The notes beneath the pieces were generated by a model, which was not told the DNA's origin, made no database searches, and was given only the letters and a program-made list of their open reading frames with translations. Both the position numbers and the translations under genes were made by a program. A stretch of 64,000 nt of DNA from contig CBDFKY010000004.1 in assembly GCA_965248995.1 (NCBI GenBank), forward strand, positions 169,408 to 233,407, written 5' to 3'. Shown here piece by piece: positions 1 through 8,391 of the stretch. Positions within the stretch are counted from its first letter, which is position 1. Every line of letters starts with the position of its first letter. The DNA is from CBDFKY01 sp965248995 (lineage in GTDB: Bacteria; Pseudomonadota; Alphaproteobacteria; Rickettsiales; UBA998).

Positions 1-120
1 CACGAACGGCCAGATCAGCGCCGCCGCGCCAAGACCACCCATCGCCTGCGCGGAAAGTACAAGGAAATCCCGACGTTTTACGGGTTGTTCACCAGCGGTC
101 TGCGGTTTAGTCTCAAGCAT
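1..120 (-). CDS. petA: Ubiquinol-cytochrome c reductase Rieske iron-sulfur subunit, N-terminus only
   Basis: The 40 residues in the window read as the start of a Rieske protein: a short polar N-terminus, a twin-arginine type motif KRRDFLVLS and a Gly/Ala-rich hydrophobic stretch ending in WPFV. This is the usual Tat-like membrane anchor of alphaproteobacterial bc1 complex Rieske subunits. The 2Fe-2S domain lies beyond the window, so the call rests on the leader alone. The protein would carry electrons from ubiquinol to cytochrome c1 at the periplasmic face of the inner membrane. The start is an ATG with about 210 bases of non-coding DNA upstream before the convergently placed end of the next gene. 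Confidence 0.75.
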   Translation of the reverse strand, partial: MLETKPQTAGEQPVKRRDFLVLSAQAMGGLGAAALIWPFV

Positions 121-332
121 GGCGGTTTTTCACGTGGATGTTATTTTCAAGCGTACTCGTAATACAAAGTCAGGGTAAATTGCAAGCGGTTCGTCTCTGT
201 AAGTGCCGTTCGTTATTTAACAAGCTAAACAGGCTTACCTTGCGGCAACATTCGTCCATTCGAAAGGCATAAGAAATATGACGTTTAATTACTAGAGCCT
301 TTATTATTTAATTTTTAAAGGGGATTAGGGAG

Positions 333-1055
333 TCATGGATGGATCTGAAAATTAAGGCGATTGATCGCATCCAGCGATTCCTCCCGGATTTCAGCCGGCT
401 GAAGGTCGCCTAACCGGAATTCACCGTAAGCGAGCCGGACGAGCCGGTTGACGGGATGGTCGAAATGCTCGAACATCCGCCGTATTTCCCGGTTCTTGCC
501 TTCATGAATCGAGATGTGGAGCCAGCAGTTGCGCCCTTTGTCATTCGCCTCCAGTTCTATTTCGGCAGGGCGGTAGGAAACACCGTCGATGGTCAGGCCC
601 GAGCGTATCTGCTGCAGAACGGCCTCGGTCGGCTGACCGTATATCCTTGCGCGATACGTCCGTTTGAGGCCTGTGGAGGGCAGTTCGAGAAAGCGGGCCA
701 GTTCGCCGCTGTTCGTCAGCAGCAGTAATCCCTCGCTGGCGACATCCAGCCTGCCGACGGAAATGACACGGCCCATTTTTCTGGGCAGGGCGTCGAACAC
801 CGTCGGGCGGTTTTGCGGGTCACGGTGGGTGCAGACCAGTCCGACCGGTTTGTAATAGCGCCACAGCCGGATGATTTCCTTGCGTGAGAGAGGTTTTCCG
901 TCTAGGGCCACCCGGTCGCTTTCGGTAATCTTCAGGGCAGGGGTGTCTGCCGTAATGCCGTTGACGCTTATTCGCCCCTCGGCAATCACCGCCTCCGCCT
1001 GCCGGCGTGACGCGACGCCGCAATCCGCCAGAAATTTGTTTAATCGTGTCTCCAT
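333..1055 (-). CDS. rluB: Ribosomal large-subunit pseudouridine synthase, RsuA/RluB family
   Basis: About 240 residues. An N-terminal S4 RNA-binding domain (METRLNKFLADCGVASRRQA, then GRISVNG) is followed by the catalytic domain. The family motif GRLDVASEGLLLLTN carries the catalytic aspartate, and a later GKNREIRRMFEH block is typical of the RsuA/RluB/RluE/RluF group. Members isomerise a uridine in 23S or 16S rRNA; RluB (23S helix 80) is the most likely member in an alphaproteobacterium, but the target site cannot be read from sequence. The start is the METRLN methionine, where homology begins; an in-frame upstream ATG at 1091 would add 12 unrelated residues. It is transcribed divergently from grpE. 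Confidence 0.88.
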   Translation of the reverse strand: METRLNKFLADCGVASRRQAEAVIAEGRISVNGITADTPALKITESDRVALDGKPLSRKEIIRLWRYYKPVGLVCTHRDPQNRPTVFDALPRKMGRVISVGRLDVASEGLLLLTNSGELARFLELPSTGLKRTYRARIYGQPTEAVLQQIRSGLTIDGVSYRPAEIELEANDKGRNCWLHISIHEGKNREIRRMFEHFDHPVNRLVRLAYGEFRLGDLQPAEIREESLDAINRLNFQIHP

Positions 1056-1172
1056 CGTTCGATACATAAAACGTATGGATTCACAGCGCAAGCGTATCAG
1101 TAAGATTGCATTTTTATGAAAGAGGCTTATGTTCTGTTACAGCATTACACATGAAAGACCGGAGATTGATAT

Positions 1173-1838
1173 ATGAGCACATCGTCAAATGCGGCGGATT
1201 CCCAAGAGAACGGACAGAAGCCAGCTCTCGCCGAAGGTGAGAAGGACGCGATGGCCTCACTGGCGGAAGCTTTCAAGCAAGCGGGAGCCATGGCAGCCGA
1301 GGATCATTCCACCGAAGGACAACTGGAAGCGCTGGAGGCAAAAATCGCCGAATACCATGACGCTGCGCTGCGCGGGGCGGCGGAACTGGAAAATACCCGC
1401 AAACGTGCCGAACGTGAAAAGCAGGAGGCTTCCAAGTACGCGATTTCCGGATTCGCGCGCGACCTGGTCAGCGTCTATGAGAATCTCTCCCGCGCCAGCG
1501 GCAGTATTCCCTTGGAATCCCGTGCGACGGATACCCATCTCAATACCCTGGCAACCGGGGTGGACATGACGCTCGGGGAACTGGCCCGCGTGTTTGAAAA
1601 GCATCAGATCCAGCGCATCGATCCCGCCGGCCAGCCGTTCGACCATAATTTCCATCAGGCAATGATGAAGATCGAAACGGCGGACTATCCGGAGGGCACC
1701 GTCGTGCAGGTGATGCAGGCCGCCTACGTGATGCATGACCGTCTGTTGCAGCCGGCATTCGTCGGCGTGGCGACCGCTCCTTCGGCTTCCACCGCTGCTG
1801 CAGGCGGTGCTTCGCATCATGTCGATACGAAAGCTTAA
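1173..1838 (+). CDS. grpE: Nucleotide exchange factor GrpE
   Basis: 221 residues. GrpE is the nucleotide exchange factor for DnaK and speeds ADP release during protein refolding. The N-terminal 50 residues are polar and low in complexity, a long coiled-coil helix follows (LENTRKRAEREKQEASKYAI), and the C-terminal beta domain carries the family signature (PFDHNFHQAMMKIETADYPE, then YVMHDRLLQPAFVGVA). A GGAG ribosome site lies just upstream of ATG 1173. hrcA and dnaKJ are not next to it; instead the last 20 bases overlap the start of ftsX, so the two are probably co-translated. Confidence 0.95.
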   Translation: MSTSSNAADSQENGQKPALAEGEKDAMASLAEAFKQAGAMAAEDHSTEGQLEALEAKIAEYHDAALRGAAELENTRKRAEREKQEASKYAISGFARDLVSVYENLSRASGSIPLESRATDTHLNTLATGVDMTLGELARVFEKHQIQRIDPAGQPFDHNFHQAMMKIETADYPEGTVVQVMQAAYVMHDRLLQPAFVGVATAPSASTAAAGGASHHVDTKA

Positions 1839-2709
1839 GCGTCTCTACCAGTCCGATTTCGCGTTCCGCCAGGACACCACCCTGGCGTACCTTCCCCTTG
1901 TCATCGCTTTTTTAACGGTACTCAGCGTCTGCATGACCCACAGCGCTGCATACATCAAGCATGTCACGCTTTCGGGGTCCGAAGCCTTGCAGCAGCGGCT
2001 GCACCTGCACCTGCCCAACGATGTCAGCGAGGTGACCATCAAACAGCTTTACGGTGAACTCGCCAAGGTGGACGGCATCGAATCGGTGGATCGCATTTCA
2101 ACGAAGGAGATGCGCGGGTTTCTGGGCTCATGGCTGGGAACCGACGGCAAGCTGGCGGACGATTTCCCCTTGCCGGTCATTCTGGACATCACCCTGCATC
2201 CGGAAGCGCCCCGCCTCAAGGTGCAGCGGATCATTCAAAGCTACCTGAACCAGCATGTCGACGGCGCCCTGCTGGAGAGTTATGATGACAGCATCGCCGC
2301 GTTCAACCAGTCCAGCCGGCTGGTCAAAACGGGGATCTACATTCTCGGCTTCGTCGTGATGATTTCCACCACGCTGATCGTGGTGATCGTCAGCCGCATC
2401 AATCTGGGAATCCATAAGCGGCATATCGAGATATTGCACGACCTCGGCGCCAGTGACGCCTATATCAATCGCCAGTTCATCAAACGCAGCGCCGCCATTT
2501 CGCTTCAGGGAGTCGTACTCGGCACGCTGGTATCCATCGGTTTTATCGAATTTGTCAAATCCCGCTTCGACGCGGCGTTTTTTTCCGGTGAGGGGGGGGA
2601 ATTGAGCGCTATCTGGATCTATTACATCATCAATCCGGCCATGTTGATGATTCTGGTGCTGGTGGCCTCCTGGGTGAGTATCGAGGCGCAACTGAAGAAA
2701 ATGCATTAA
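1819..2709 (+). CDS. ftsX: FtsX-type permease-like cell division protein
   Basis: 296 residues from the ATG at 1819, which lies inside the end of grpE. The layout is that of FtsX: a cytoplasmic N-terminus, a first membrane segment at about residues 20-42, an extracytoplasmic domain of roughly 130 residues, then three membrane segments (around ILGFVVMISTTLIVVIV, SLQGVVLGTLVSIGFIEF and YIINPAMLMILVLVASWV). FtsX pairs with the ATPase FtsE at the septum and controls periplasmic cell-wall hydrolases. No ftsE gene precedes it, which is unusual. No separate ribosome site is visible, so translation probably depends on grpE. A longer in-frame ORF from 1735 is rejected because its first 28 residues only mirror grpE in another frame. 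Confidence 0.85.
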   Translation: MSIRKLKRLYQSDFAFRQDTTLAYLPLVIAFLTVLSVCMTHSAAYIKHVTLSGSEALQQRLHLHLPNDVSEVTIKQLYGELAKVDGIESVDRISTKEMRGFLGSWLGTDGKLADDFPLPVILDITLHPEAPRLKVQRIIQSYLNQHVDGALLESYDDSIAAFNQSSRLVKTGIYILGFVVMISTTLIVVIVSRINLGIHKRHIEILHDLGASDAYINRQFIKRSAAISLQGVVLGTLVSIGFIEFVKSRFDAAFFSGEGGELSAIWIYYIINPAMLMILVLVASWVSIEAQLKKMH

Positions 2710-2798
2710 TAAATTCAATACCGCCGTATCGTTTTTTTATGATAGCCGGTGTTATTTTTCCTTCAGTTCATTATTTCATTTTCACCGGAGATATCTTT

Positions 2799-3379
2799 AT
2801 GCGTTCCGAGCAATCATCACTTCAGGGTAAAAAAGTCGCGTTTCTGTTAACGGACGGTTTTGAGCAGGTTGAGTTTACCCGTCCCTGGGAAGAAATTAAG
2901 AAAGCCGGTGCGCAGACGGTGCTTGTTTCCATCAAGTCCGGCAGCGTACAAGGATATCACCATCACGATAAAGCCGACCAGTTCCTGTCGATGTGGAGGT
3001 TACCGGCGTAAGCGCCGGCGAATTCGATGCGCTGGTGCTGCCGGGCGGCGCGATTAATCCCGATACTCTGCGTATGGATAAGGACGCGGTCGCTTTCGTG
3101 AAGGAATTCTTCCATCAGAAAAAACCGGTGGCGGCTATCTGTCACGGTCCCGTGATGCTGGTCGAAGCCAACGTGGTCAACGGTAAGAAACTGACATCCT
3201 GGCCGAGCGTGATGACGGATCTCATCAACGCGGGAGCGCTTTGGGTGGATGAAGAAGTGGTGGTGGATGAGGGGCTGGTCACCAGCCGCAAACCTGATGA
3301 TCTGGATGCTTTCTGTGCGCGTGCCATTGAAGAAATCGCCGAAGGTAAGCATGAAGGACGTGCGGCAGACGCTGCCTGA
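2799..3379 (+). pseudogene. PfpI/DJ-1 family type 1 glutamine amidotransferase-like protein, frameshifted
   Basis: Two overlapping frames make one protein of about 193 residues. The first half (KKVAFLLTDGFEQVEFTRPW) and second half (FDALVLPGGAINPDTLR, then VAAICHGPVMLVEA with the nucleophilic cysteine elbow) are the start and core of a PfpI/YhbO-type protein, a family linked to deglycase, chaperone or protease activity in stress. The frame breaks near 2985: reading CAG TTC CTG needs one extra C (CAG TTC CCT GTC GAT GTG) to give the expected PVDVEV. The lesion is therefore a single-base loss in a short C run, either a real recent inactivation or a sequencing error. The ATG at 2799 follows a GGAG site. 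Confidence 0.8.
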
Positions 3380-3418
3380 TTGGGTATTTCTAAGTTCCCG
3401 GGAGATGGGGCGGTTTTA

Positions 3419-4447
3419 TTAAACACGTAATGTTTGACTTGATGAAGCTTGCCTGCCGATAGCGCAGGCGAGCGCCCCTTCATCAGCATGTGTCACACCG
3501 GCGATCTGCAATTTGTGGCTGATGCCTTCCAATGCGGTTTTCATTTCATTTGATAACTCGGCATGTTTAGCCTCTTTCGGTTTGCCGTCTATGCGGTCTG
3601 CGGCATTCTGAATACGCGTTTCCAACGTTTTGGGATCGGCGTCTTCCAAAGGAAATAAATTGAACGGCATGATACCGGTATCCGTTCTCAATAAAAACCT
3701 GTTCTCGTCCCTGTTGAATTTTTCAATGGTAGATCGGTCTTTTGCTAAGATTTCCGGCTCCTTATCTCCCTTATACTGGCTGGCGTCATACATTAACACG
3801 TTTTCCTGCCCAAAACGTTTTTCCAAGGTTGAGGAAAAGCGGTTTTTGATTTGTTCGGCAGTAGCATTTTCTGAAATATCCATCAGACCGGACAGGTGAT
3901 CCCTGCCTACTATGGCAATCACGAAAGGCGGTTTGTCGGAGTTTGCCAGAGGCCCGGCAGCTGAGGCGATATTTTTTTTCATCGCCGCTTCGCGTGACTC
4001 ATTAACATCGACTATTCTGTTATTGGAAATCGAAGCGTCTGCCATCGTTAAATAAGAATCAACCGCCACTATTTGTATGTGATGCGTCATTGCATAATGT
4101 ATGGCATGGAGAGCGCCCATATTTTTAAGTTGCAGAGTATCATCAAGCGCTGCGGATGGTGAGGGGGCATTTAACCAATCAGGATTATGCTTGAAATTAT
4201 TTATCACTATATCCAGCGCGTCTTGAGGAAGCTCGATCGCCAATACTACGTTCTTCTCGCCCATCCGGCGTGATGCCGCCTCCAGTGCGGATAGCTCGAC
4301 ATTGCCGGAAGCGGCGTAGGTATGGGTTTCACCGATCACGATAAGATGCGGGGCGTTGGGCGAATTGTCCACCAGCTGATTCACATCGTGTGATACATCC
4401 TTATAGATATTATCTGTCTGGTTTTGAAACGGGTCGGGCAGACTCAT
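3419..4447 (-). CDS. Tiki/ChaN/EreA-superfamily-like protein (first of two)
   Basis: 342 residues, cytosolic by appearance (no signal peptide or membrane segment). Three motifs match the Tiki/TraB/ChaN/EreA fold: VIGETHTYAAS near residue 40, LAIELPQDA about 35 residues later, and VGRDHLSGLMD near residue 185. Glu and His in these blocks are the usual metal or heme ligands or catalytic residues of the superfamily. The C-terminal third has no recognised domain and is charged. The start MSLPDPF is chosen because GAGAG lies 7 bases upstream. It is divergent from hemC and similar in motif plan to the protein at 6436-7293. I cannot assign a reaction; alternatives are an EreA-like hydrolase or a secreted effector. 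Confidence 0.55.
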   Translation of the reverse strand: MSLPDPFQNQTDNIYKDVSHDVNQLVDNSPNAPHLIVIGETHTYAASGNVELSALEAASRRMGEKNVVLAIELPQDALDIVINNFKHNPDWLNAPSPSAALDDTLQLKNMGALHAIHYAMTHHIQIVAVDSYLTMADASISNNRIVDVNESREAAMKKNIASAAGPLANSDKPPFVIAIVGRDHLSGLMDISENATAEQIKNRFSSTLEKRFGQENVLMYDASQYKGDKEPEILAKDRSTIEKFNRDENRFLLRTDTGIMPFNLFPLEDADPKTLETRIQNAADRIDGKPKEAKHAELSNEMKTALEGISHKLQIAGVTHADEGALACAIGRQASSSQTLRV

Positions 4448-4552
4448 TATAATCTCTCGCTTATTTCTTACCATATCAAAATTTTATATAAAAATAAACA
4501 TTTTTATAATATTAATTAAAATATCCGTCATATTATCGAAGAATAGCGAGAG

Positions 4553-4580
4553 TTGAAAAACCGGTTGATGCTGCTATAAG
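4553..4580 (+). promoter_or_regulatory. Predicted hemC promoter (-35 TTGAAA, -10 TATAAG)
   Basis: TTGAAA at 4553-4558 and TATAAG at 4575-4580 are separated by 16 bases. The -10 box ends only 9 bases before the hemC ATG at 4590 and no ribosome site intervenes, so the transcript would be leaderless or nearly so. Confidence 0.5.
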
Positions 4581-4589
4581 CCTTGCCTG

Positions 4590-5528
4590 ATGGCCATACA
4601 TTTACGCATCGGTTCCCGAAGATCCCGCCTTGCCCAGCGGCAGGCGCAGCTATGCGCGGAAGCTATCGCACCCTACCTGCCTGAAGGTTCCACGACACAA
4701 ATAAAAATTTTCCAAACGACCGGGGATGCCTATCTTTCCGGAGCGATTTCGGATATCGGGAACAAAGGGCTATTTACCAAGGAAATCGAGCAGGCGTTGA
4801 TCGACGGTGAGGTGGATATCGCAGTGCATTCCATGAAAGACGTGGCAACCGTATTGCCTTCGCGCCTCATCATTCCCGCCATGCTGGCGCGTGACGATCC
4901 CCGTGACGTCCTGCTTTGCGCGCACGCGGCTTCCATCGAAGCGATTCCTTACGGCGCGACGGTGGGTACCTCATCGCTGCGCCGCAAGATACAGGTGAAA
5001 CACCTGCGTCCGGATCTGCAGGTGGTGGGGTATCGCGGTAATCTGGACAGGCGCATCGTACGGCTGGAGTCGGGCATCGTTGACGCAACCCTGCTTGCCG
5101 CGGCAGGTCTTGACCGGCTCAACATGGCGCTGGACTATGCGCATATCATTCCCCTTTCCGTTATGCTCCCCGCGGTCGCGCAAGGGGCGATCGGGCTGCA
5201 GTGCCGCACCAACGATACGGCCATGCAGGAGCTGCTGCTTCAGGCCAACGATGCCGAAACGTTTCTCTGCGTAAACGCCGAGCGTTCCATGCTACGGGCA
5301 CTGGACGGTTCCTGCCGTACACCCATCGCCGGATACGCCGTGGTGAATGATGGGGTGATGACGCTGGAAGGCATGCTGGCGGACGAGGAGGGAACCCTCC
5401 TTATACAGGATAAGCTTCAGGCACCCCTCGAGGATGCGTTGGCGCTCGGAAAGGAACTGGCGGAGCATCTGCAACGGCAATTCGCGACGTCTCACGTTCC
5501 ATTGCTTTCGGAACGTGGACTCATTTAA
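4590..5528 (+). CDS. hemC: Hydroxymethylbilane synthase (porphobilinogen deaminase)
   Basis: 312 residues, the normal length. It joins four porphobilinogens into hydroxymethylbilane, the linear tetrapyrrole used by HemD. Family landmarks are the N-terminal RIGSRRSRLAQRQAQ, the catalytic region GDVDIAVHSMKDV-like (GEVDIAVHSMKDVAT), GTSSLRRKIQ, GYRGNLDRR, and LDGSCRTPIAGYA, whose cysteine (about residue 241) holds the dipyrromethane cofactor. The ATG at 4590 has no upstream ribosome site but sits just after a good -10 box. hemD follows after 117 bases. The flanking Tiki-like genes make this an unusual setting. Confidence 0.97.
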   Translation: MAIHLRIGSRRSRLAQRQAQLCAEAIAPYLPEGSTTQIKIFQTTGDAYLSGAISDIGNKGLFTKEIEQALIDGEVDIAVHSMKDVATVLPSRLIIPAMLARDDPRDVLLCAHAASIEAIPYGATVGTSSLRRKIQVKHLRPDLQVVGYRGNLDRRIVRLESGIVDATLLAAAGLDRLNMALDYAHIIPLSVMLPAVAQGAIGLQCRTNDTAMQELLLQANDAETFLCVNAERSMLRALDGSCRTPIAGYAVVNDGVMTLEGMLADEEGTLLIQDKLQAPLEDALALGKELAEHLQRQFATSHVPLLSERGLI

Positions 5529-5645
5529 CTGTTCGCAGCTAAGTCTAGCCTGCCGTTTCGACATAAGCATCCTGGAATGATTCACTCTGTAACAGATCAT
5601 TAACACGCACGCGCTATACTTCAAAAAAACCAGAGAGCCCATCCG

Positions 5646-6386
5646 ATGAACCATATTCTCGTTACCCGTCCGGAACCACAGGCGGAACTTACCGCGCTGG
5701 CGCTCAAGGAAGCGGGTTTCGAGGTCATCATCGCGCCTGCTATCAGCCTGAGGGCTTTGCCGGATGTGTCTACCCAGGTGAAGGCGCTGAACCATCAGGC
5801 CGACGGCGTCATCGTGACCAGTCAGTTCGCCCTGCAGGTACTGGACAGCAACGGTCTGGAACGTGACGTGCCACTGTATGTCACCGGAAAGGCCCTCTAT
5901 ACTATGGCCATGGATTACGGGTTCACGCTGGTGCGTTACGCGGAAGGGAACGCCCACAGTCTGCTTACCTGGCTGATAGCGCAGCCGGAGCTGAAACGCC
6001 AGCTGCTGACGGTGGCGCACGGCAGCCATATCGCCCTCGATATGGCGACCGCCCTGCAGGATGCCGGGTTTCGCATCCGCCGGCAGGCGCTGTATCATTC
6101 CCGTACTACGCGCTCCCTCCCTCCTGAGGCGATCACGGCGTTGAAACAGAATAAAGTGAGCGCCGCGCTGTTTTATTCCGCGTTTACCGCGCGGAGTTTC
6201 ATGAACCTTATCGAAGAGGTGGGACTGCGTGAGCAGTTGAAGGGCATCACCGCCATCGGCATCAGTGAGAACGTTCTGGAAGCGTTGCCGAAATCATCGT
6301 GGAGGGCAAAATTATGCACCTATTCGCCCGTCATATCCGAGGTCATACACACGCTGCATTCCGTGGCGGACCATGCGTGTGTCTGA
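5646..6386 (+). CDS. hemD: Uroporphyrinogen-III synthase
   Basis: 246 residues. HemD inverts ring D of hydroxymethylbilane and closes it to uroporphyrinogen III, the branch point for heme and other tetrapyrroles. The family is divergent, but the start ILVTRPEPQAELTALALKEA, the ADGVIVTSQFAL block, an internal GSHIALDMATALQDAGF repeat and the closing FYSAFTARSFMNLIEE plus ITAIGISENVLEAL fit it well, and the position right after hemC supports the call. A GAGAG ribosome site precedes ATG 5646 and a possible -10 box (TATACT) lies near 5615, so it may also have its own promoter. Confidence 0.9.
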   Translation: MNHILVTRPEPQAELTALALKEAGFEVIIAPAISLRALPDVSTQVKALNHQADGVIVTSQFALQVLDSNGLERDVPLYVTGKALYTMAMDYGFTLVRYAEGNAHSLLTWLIAQPELKRQLLTVAHGSHIALDMATALQDAGFRIRRQALYHSRTTRSLPPEAITALKQNKVSAALFYSAFTARSFMNLIEEVGLREQLKGITAIGISENVLEALPKSSWRAKLCTYSPVISEVIHTLHSVADHACV

Positions 6387-6435
6387 TGTGCTTTCGCTAT
6401 TGAATGAAAAGAAAGGATATGATATTTAAATCAGT

Positions 6436-7293
6436 ATGAATGACAAGGATATTTCTTCGAAAAACGTTTATTTATTCGGGGATACCGATCATGCGAATCC
6501 TTCGGTGAAAAAAGAAATCGCTTCACGGCTCGGTTCTTTGCGCGAGCAGAGATATACCACTCTCGCGGTGGAAGTGGATTCTGAAAAACAGGCGCTTGTC
6601 GATGACTTACTGCACAATCCCCCGGCTGATGATCAGATGTTCACGGCGTATGTCAGAGACGTGCTGAAGCTCCATAATTTCGAAGGGATGACAAGCTTGC
6701 TCCGTGAGGCGAGCCGGCAGGGAATGCGTGTCGCCTGTATTGATGAAAAAAGCTCCGGTGAAGTGCTTTCGGCGGCATACCCGGAGTTTCGTTCCCGGCG
6801 TGACGCGTTCGATATTTTATTCCATACCGGAGGCGATGCCGCCGAACAGGAAGAGCTGCGCGTATTCAGAGGAAACGATCCGGGAGGTTTCGACCGCTAC
6901 ATGGAAGCGTACGGAAAATGGAAAGAAATACGCTCGGAAGCGGATTGTGGCATGGCGGAGCGTCTGGCGTCACTGGTGGATCAGGGGGAAAGAGTCGTCG
7001 CGGTTCTCGGACAATCTCATTTGGCGCGATTGCGGGGCGTTCCCTTTTATCTGGTGGAGCGCGGCATTGTCGCCGATCGCGAAGACGTGTATGTTGACCG
7101 ACGGGCCTACGATGCGTTTTATGCGCGCGGCATGGATGGAGAGGAATTAAAAACCGTTCCCGCTCATGCGTATTTCATAAAAGAAAAGGAAACGGTCAAT
7201 CTGCCCGCGCCGCCTTTCCATTTTATCGTGAAGGTAGAAGATCATGCGCACGTCCATGAGCGTTCGCAGCCGATGGCCGGCGCTAACCTGTAG
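6436..7293 (+). CDS. Tiki/ChaN/EreA-superfamily-like protein (second of two)
   Basis: 285 residues without signal peptide or membrane helix. It repeats the three-block plan of the protein at 3419-4447: VYLFGDTDHANPS near the N-terminus, TLAVEVDSEKQ about 30 residues on, and VVAVLGQSHLARL near residue 195, with acidic and histidine residues at matching places. Overall identity between the two is low by eye, so they are distant relatives rather than a recent duplication. The end is rich in His (HFIVKVEDHAHVHE), which could bind metal. The start codon has only a weak ribosome site (AAAGGA about 20 bases upstream). It lies 49 bases after hemD on the same strand and may share its transcript. Function unknown. 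Confidence 0.55.
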   Translation: MNDKDISSKNVYLFGDTDHANPSVKKEIASRLGSLREQRYTTLAVEVDSEKQALVDDLLHNPPADDQMFTAYVRDVLKLHNFEGMTSLLREASRQGMRVACIDEKSSGEVLSAAYPEFRSRRDAFDILFHTGGDAAEQEELRVFRGNDPGGFDRYMEAYGKWKEIRSEADCGMAERLASLVDQGERVVAVLGQSHLARLRGVPFYLVERGIVADREDVYVDRRAYDAFYARGMDGEELKTVPAHAYFIKEKETVNLPAPPFHFIVKVEDHAHVHERSQPMAGANL

Positions 7294-7404
7294 TCGGGAC
7301 GCGGCGGAATTCACAAACGACTTGTAAGCGGGCCATGCTTCTGATAGCGTCCCATCTGAGTCCTATTTATTTTTACAGAATTATTCAATCTCAAGGGGTT
7401 GCAC

Positions 7405-8391
7405 ATGCCGTTACCGTGCCGTACTTCACGCTTGCTCTGCGTTTGCCTAAGCGTTCTGATCCTGTTCGCTGCCGCTCCGGCAAGAGCGGAGAAGAAATTC
7501 ATCTCTTTCGGCACGGCAGGGGTGACAGGGGTATATTATCCGGTAGCGGGGACGATCTGCCGCCTCGTCAATCGTCAGGCGAGAGAACACGGCATCCGCT
7601 GCGCCGTCGAATCTACCGGCGGATCGATCGATAACCTGAACGCCATTCGCCGCGGCGAGCTGGATCTGGCGTTCGTGCAGTCCGACTGGCATTATAACGC
7701 TTACGTCGGGGAAGGGCTTTTCGCGCAGGCCGGGCCGGACAAGAACCTGCGGTCGCTTTTTTCACTGCACAGTGAGGCGCTCACCATCATCGCCCGTTCG
7801 GATTCCGGGATACGTACGCTGAACGATCTGAAGGGCAAACGTTTCAACATCGGAAACGCGGGTTCCGGCACGCGCTCCACGATGGAGGAACTGCTGCATC
7901 AGATGAACTGGAATACCGATTCCTTCAACATCTCCTCCAATTTCCGCGCTTCCGAACAGGCGCAGAAGCTTTGTGACGGGAAGATCGACGCGTTCGCGTT
8001 CAATACCGGGCATCCCAATGGGGCCATACAGGAAGTGACGTCTACCTGTAACGCCCGGATCGTGCCGGTAACGGGTGATGCGGTCAGCGCTCTGGTTAAA
8101 AAATATCCCTATTATGCGCTGGCCACCATTCCCGGAGGAATGTACGCGAATAATCCAAAAGACATCGCCACGTACGGCGTAAAAGCCACGGTGGTCTCCT
8201 CGACGCTGGTGGATGAGGAGCTGGTCTATCAGGTGGTAAAAGCCGTTTTCGACAATTTCGACAATTTCAAGACTACGCATCCCATTCTCTCCAACCTGAG
8301 CAAAGACCGGATGATCGTCAACGGATTGACCGCTCCCCTGCATGAAGGCGCCAAGCGTTACTACACGGAAACGGGATTGCTGAAACAATAA
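7405..8391 (+). CDS. TAXI-family TRAP transporter solute-binding protein
   Basis: 328 residues. A signal peptide (to about residue 26, ending ARA-EKKF) is followed by the TAXI signature FISFGTAGVTGVYYPVAGTI and a periplasmic-binding fold with LDLAFVQSDWHYNAY, LKGKRFNIGNAGSGTRSTME and IDAFAFNTGHPNGAIQE. TAXI proteins deliver substrates, probably dicarboxylates or amino acids such as glutamate, to a fused DctQM-type permease. No permease gene is nearby. ATG 7405 is preferred to the TTG two codons upstream because AAGGGG sits 6 bases before it. Its stop codon overlaps the kdsA start by one base (TAATG). Confidence 0.9.
   Translation: MPLPCRTSRLLCVCLSVLILFAAAPARAEKKFISFGTAGVTGVYYPVAGTICRLVNRQAREHGIRCAVESTGGSIDNLNAIRRGELDLAFVQSDWHYNAYVGEGLFAQAGPDKNLRSLFSLHSEALTIIARSDSGIRTLNDLKGKRFNIGNAGSGTRSTMEELLHQMNWNTDSFNISSNFRASEQAQKLCDGKIDAFAFNTGHPNGAIQEVTSTCNARIVPVTGDAVSALVKKYPYYALATIPGGMYANNPKDIATYGVKATVVSSTLVDEELVYQVVKAVFDNFDNFKTTHPILSNLSKDRMIVNGLTAPLHEGAKRYYTETGLLKQ

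Noticed and set aside
5292..6098. A 268-residue minus-strand ORF across hemC and hemD
   Set aside because: Antisense of two confident genes and low in protein-like features.
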